Shown here in pieces: positions 13,600 to 16,561 of a stretch of DNA of 16,561 bases. The DNA is from Muribaculaceae bacterium (lineage in GTDB: Bacteria; Bacteroidota; Bacteroidia; Bacteroidales; Muribaculaceae). The notes under the pieces were generated by a model that was not told the DNA's origin, made no database searches, and saw nothing but the letters and a program-made list of their open reading frames with translations. The number at the start of each line of letters is the position of its first letter. Position 1 is the first letter of the stretch. The stretch spans positions 1 to 16,561 of the forward strand of contig JABUUJ010000009.1 in assembly GCA_021443235.1 (NCBI GenBank), written 5' to 3'. A program made the translations under genes and the position numbers.

Positions 13600-14361
13600 A
13601 TGTATAGGAGATTATTTTTTGCGGCATTGCTTGCTTGCGTGGCTGTAGCTGCTGGCGCGGCGACACAGGTAGTGGCACACCGCGGCTACTGGGACGCGCC
13701 CGGCTCGGCGCAAAATTCGATCCGCTCGCTCGTCAAGGCCGACTCAATAGCATGTGACGGGTCGGAGTTTGACGTGTGGATGACTACCGACGGACATCTG
13801 TTTGTCAACCACGACGCTACGATACACGGCGTGGAGATACAGAAGGCCAAAGCTGCCGATGTGAAGAAACTGCGACTGCCCAACGGTGAGCTCATCCCCA
13901 CCCTTGAGCAATATCTCAAGGCAGGCAAGCGCCTCAAGACTCACCTCGTGCTTGAGCTTAAGCCCCACGACGACAAGGCACAAGAGGCCAAGGCCGCGCG
14001 CAAGATCATCGCAATGGTCAAGAAACTCGGCCTTAACAAACGCGTCACCTACATCACCTTCTCGCTGCCAGGCATGAAGGAGCTCATCAAGCGCGCGCCC
14101 AAAGGCACCGAGGTCTATTACCTCAACGGCGAGCTCTCGCCCGCCGAGCTCAAAGAGCTGGGTGCCGCCGGGCTCGACTATCACTACAGCGTGATGCGCA
14201 AGCACCCCGAGTGGTATAAGCAGAGCCACGACCTGGGACTGAAAGTGAACGTGTGGACCGTGAACGAAGAGAGCGTGATGCGGGAATGCCTGGAAATGGG
14301 CGCCGACTTCATCACCACCAACGCCCCCGAGCTGCTGCAAGGCATCCTGAAGCAACAATAA
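13600..14361 (+). CDS. Compact secreted glycerophosphodiester phosphodiesterase
   Basis: 253-residue GDPD-family phosphodiesterase releasing G3P from glycerophosphodiesters. An N-terminal signal peptide (MYRRLFFAALLACVAVAAGA, cleavage near residue 21) directs it to the periplasm. Catalytic residues: His27-Arg28-Gly29, Glu56 and Asp58 (GSEFDVWMTTDG), His71-Asp72, and metal ligand Glu119 in LVLELKP. The C-terminal VNVWTVNEES and GADFITTNAPELL are the usual end of the TIM barrel. Cys13 lies in the signal, but a lipobox is not convincing. It sits between glpR and glpT and is probably co-transcribed with both. It is a short, plain version of the lipoprotein enzyme at 1473-3155 and is closer in size to UgpQ/GlpQ cores. 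No separate promoter is visible in its spacer. Confidence 0.93.
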   Translation: MYRRLFFAALLACVAVAAGAATQVVAHRGYWDAPGSAQNSIRSLVKADSIACDGSEFDVWMTTDGHLFVNHDATIHGVEIQKAKAADVKKLRLPNGELIPTLEQYLKAGKRLKTHLVLELKPHDDKAQEAKAARKIIAMVKKLGLNKRVTYITFSLPGMKELIKRAPKGTEVYYLNGELSPAELKELGAAGLDYHYSVMRKHPEWYKQSHDLGLKVNVWTVNEESVMRECLEMGADFITTNAPELLQGILKQQ

Positions 14362-14421
14362 CCCAACAGTGCTAATCATCAAATTACTAAATTAATAACC
14401 TTAAAAATCACTTAAAAAATT

Positions 14422-15828
14422 ATGGCAAGCTTTTTAGCACCCCCTGCTCACAAACCTGAGCAAGTCGGCCCCGAGGCCGATGCCAAGTACACGCGCCTAC
14501 GCTGGCAAGTGTTTAGCGGAGCCTTCATTGGCTACGCCGCATTCTACATCGTGCGCAAAAACCTCTCGATGGCGATACCATCGATTACCGAGCTCACTGG
14601 CGGCGCCATCACCAAGGCCGACCTTGGTACAGTGCTCGCAATGAACGCCGTGGCCTACGCCTTTGCCAAGTTCTTCATGGCAACCGTGAGCGACCGCAGC
14701 GACGCGCGCAAGTTCCTCCCCTTGGGACTTATCCTCTCGGCACTGGCAATGATGTTTATGATCGTGCCTATCGCCGGACTCGACATCGCCAACAATCCCG
14801 GCAACAAAGCCATGGCAATCATCATCATGGGAGTGCTCAACTTCCTCGTGGGATGGTTCAACGGCATGGGCTGGCCTCCGTGCGGACGCGTGATGACACA
14901 CTGGTTCTCGCAGAGCGAGCGCGGCACATGGATGAGTTTCTGGAACTGTGCCCACAACGTGGGTGGCGGCCTGGTGGGCCCCATGGCAACCTACGGTGCA
15001 ATGTGGTTTGGCAGTTGGTTCTATGGCTCGCATGAGGAGCTCTACTTCCTTGCCGGAACATTCATCTTCCCCGCGGCCGTTTCGCTGCTCGTGGCTGTGA
15101 TTGCCTACTGCCTGCTGCGCGACAACCCGCAGAGTTGTGGCCTGAGCTCAATTGAGAAATGGCGCAACGACTTCCCCAAGAACTACAGCGAGAAGAGCGA
15201 GCAAGTGCTTTCGACCAAGGAAATCCTCTTCAAGTATGTGTTCAACAACAAGCTGCTGTGGTTTGTGGCTCTTGCCAACGCGTTTGTGTATCTTGTGCGC
15301 TACGGCGCCCTCGACTGGGCTCCCACATTGCTCACCGAGAAAGGCATCGACCTGAAGAGCGCCGGATGGGCCTACTTTGCATTTGAGTATGCCGCAATTC
15401 CAGGCACGATTATCTGCGGTTGGATCAGCGACAAGGTGTTCAAAGGAATGCGTGCCCTGCCCACCATCATCTTCATGGCACTCGTTGCAGTATTCATCAT
15501 TATCTACTGGATGGCAGGCGACAGCCTCACCATGAGCCTCATCGGCCTTGTGGGCATCGGCTTCTTCATCTACGGACCCGTGATGCTCATCGGCGTGCAG
15601 GCTCTTGACCTCGCTCCCAAAAACGCTGCCGGTACGGCTGCCGGACTCACCGGCTTCTTTGGCTACTTCTTTGGGACAGCGATCCTTGCCAACACCGGAA
15701 TGGGTTGGATAGCTGAGAACTGGGGCTGGAACGGCGCATTCATCATGCTCCTTGCCGGCTGTGTCCTCTCAATCCTCCTTATGGCCCTCACCTACAAAGA
15801 AGAGCGCCATCTCATGTCAAAAAAATAA
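14422..15828 (+). CDS. glpT: Glycerol-3-phosphate:phosphate antiporter, canonical copy
   Basis: 468-residue, 12-helix MFS antiporter importing G3P in exchange for phosphate. It is strongly GlpT-like: Arg45 in AAFYIVRKNLSMAIP (the same number as in E. coli), His160 in GMGWPPCGRVMTHWFSQSERG, Arg293 in NAFVYLVRYGALDWAPTLL, and the cytoplasmic loop LLRDNPQSCGLSSIEKWRND, close to the E. coli DTPQSCGLPPIEE segment. It starts 60 nt after the GDPD stop with no promoter or terminator between them. It is followed by an intrinsic terminator, so it is the last gene of the plus-strand unit. Compared with the operon copy at 6651-8141 it lacks the extra segment between helices 5 and 6. Confidence 0.95.
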   Translation: MASFLAPPAHKPEQVGPEADAKYTRLRWQVFSGAFIGYAAFYIVRKNLSMAIPSITELTGGAITKADLGTVLAMNAVAYAFAKFFMATVSDRSDARKFLPLGLILSALAMMFMIVPIAGLDIANNPGNKAMAIIIMGVLNFLVGWFNGMGWPPCGRVMTHWFSQSERGTWMSFWNCAHNVGGGLVGPMATYGAMWFGSWFYGSHEELYFLAGTFIFPAAVSLLVAVIAYCLLRDNPQSCGLSSIEKWRNDFPKNYSEKSEQVLSTKEILFKYVFNNKLLWFVALANAFVYLVRYGALDWAPTLLTEKGIDLKSAGWAYFAFEYAAIPGTIICGWISDKVFKGMRALPTIIFMALVAVFIIIYWMAGDSLTMSLIGLVGIGFFIYGPVMLIGVQALDLAPKNAAGTAAGLTGFFGYFFGTAILANTGMGWIAENWGWNGAFIMLLAGCVLSILLMALTYKEERHLMSKK

Positions 15829-15851
15829 CCCCTCCCCTATAGGGACAGAAT

Positions 15852-15889
15852 AAAGGTTGCCTCCACACACAGGAGGCAACCTTTTCTTA
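15852..15889 (+). terminator. Intrinsic terminator after glpT, between convergent genes
   Basis: A perfect 13-bp stem (AAAGGTTGCCTCC at 15852-15864 and its complement at 15872-15884) with a 7-nt loop. A T-rich tail (TTTTCTTATT, from 15882) follows. It ends glpT transcription 24 nt after the stop. The A-rich left side gives a weaker tail on the minus strand, so it may also stop the convergent dockerin-protein gene. Confidence 0.93.
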
Positions 15890-15919
15890 TTGAGAGGGAG
15901 TGTGTTATTGAGGGTGGGT

Positions 15920-16561
15920 TTAGTTGAGGATGATTTGGACAACGAAGTTCACGTCGCGGATATCGACGGCGCCGTCCTGGTTGACGTCGGCGTAGGGCAG
16001 GAATTGCTCGTAGCCATTGCTCTCCATGATAACGCTGATGACGGCGTTGAGGTCGAGCATGTCAACGCCTCCGTCGCCGTTGACATCGCCTGTGGCACGC
16101 GGTGGTGCGGCCTTGGTGATTTCGGCAGTGATAATGTTAGACCAGCCGCTTTCCTCGTCGGGATATATTGCTTTGACGGCGTAGTTGATGTCGCATGAGC
16201 CGTCGAGGTCGCCAAAGCTGAAGTTTGTATCGGTGATGTCGCTTGCGATGTAATAGTCGCCGTCGAGGTCGTAGCTGACCTTAGCCGGGCCATTTGCTAT
16301 AGGAGCCTTGGCGATATCGTTATAGGCGTTTCCGCTATAGATTTCGATGCCAGTGATGATGAATTTCTTCGCAACCTCAACGCCGCGGAACTCGATTTGC
16401 TGTGTGGTAGTGTCGCATGGCACGACGAGGATGTAGTCGTCGACAAGCGTGTTTTTGACGGTGATTGTGTAGGTTTGTCCGTTGACAATCACGTTCATGT
16501 CGCAGTTGCTTGTTGCGGTGTAGCATTTAGCCGACACCTTGATGGTTGCGAAGCCTTTGCT
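15920..16561 (-). CDS. Secreted protein with dockerin-like C-terminus (partial)
   Basis: Only the C-terminal 213 codons are present; the frame stays open to the right edge, so the start is outside the window. An upstream beta-rich region (DMNVIVNGQTYTITVKN) is followed by a fibronectin-III-like end (INYAVKAIYPDEESGWSNIITAEIT). A dockerin type I-like module makes up the last 60 residues, with two EF-hand-like calcium loops, DVNGDGGVDMLD and DVNQDGAVDIRD, each followed by a short helix, ending in VVQIILN. Such modules sit at the C-terminus of many large exported Bacteroidales proteins, often proteases or adhesins. The function of the missing part cannot be told. It converges on glpT and shares its terminator, and is probably not part of the G3P locus. 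Confidence 0.85.
   Translation of the reverse strand, partial: SKGFATIKVSAKCYTATSNCDMNVIVNGQTYTITVKNTLVDDYILVVPCDTTTQQIEFRGVEVAKKFIITGIEIYSGNAYNDIAKAPIANGPAKVSYDLDGDYYIASDITDTNFSFGDLDGSCDINYAVKAIYPDEESGWSNIITAEITKAAPPRATGDVNGDGGVDMLDLNAVISVIMESNGYEQFLPYADVNQDGAVDIRDVNFVVQIILN

Noticed and set aside
1..16561. Insertion sequences, phage genes, tRNA or rRNA genes, horizontal-transfer boundaries
   Set aside because: I saw no transposase or integrase, no tRNA-like cloverleaf and no rRNA-like sequence, and the gene composition looks even across the locus.

Overview
The window reads as chromosomal DNA of an anaerobic Bacteroidales-type bacterium (phylum Bacteroidota; a gut genus in the Prevotellaceae/Muribaculaceae/Bacteroides range is likely, but I cannot name one). 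The signs are promoters of the form TTTG-N19/20-TAnnTTTG, secreted proteins with MKK...AQ signal peptides, outer-membrane barrels ending in Phe, AT-rich leaders with almost no Shine-Dalgarno sequences, and a dockerin-bearing secreted protein. Almost the whole window is one glycerol-3-phosphate (G3P) and glycerophosphodiester utilisation locus organised around a DeoR/GlpR-type repressor gene.

Layout. (1) Minus strand, 3155 to about 22: a lipoprotein glycerophosphodiester phosphodiesterase (GDPD) with a large insertion, then an OprP/O-like porin, driven by a good promoter at 3276-3307 whose -33 box lies inside a 32-bp palindrome. (2) Minus strand, 12273 to 3413: a likely seven-gene operon, glpA-glpB-glpC-glpT-type antiporter-HAD-IIA phosphatase-second porin-secreted beta-propeller-like protein. 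It starts at a good promoter (12319-12349) and ends at a strong intrinsic terminator (3413-3446). (3) A 394-bp AT-rich divergent control region (12274-12667) with several copies of a CGTTATA/TTTCG-type element that are candidate GlpR operators. (4) Plus strand, 12668-15828: glpR, a 164-nt spacer built largely of short tandem repeats, a second, compact secreted GDPD, and a canonical glpT, closed by a terminator at 15852-15889. (5) Minus strand, 15920 to the right edge: the C-terminal part of a secreted protein with a dockerin-like module, probably unrelated.

Inferred working model: glycerophosphodiesters (deacylated phospholipids) or G3P cross the outer membrane through the two porins. The GDPDs release G3P in the periplasm or at the cell surface, and the two GlpT-family antiporters import it in exchange for phosphate. 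GlpABC then oxidises it to dihydroxyacetone phosphate, passing electrons to menaquinone. The HAD phosphatase may relieve G3P excess. No glycerol kinase or glycerol facilitator gene is present, so the locus looks dedicated to pre-phosphorylated glycerol. Long open frames antisense to these genes are shadows and were left out.
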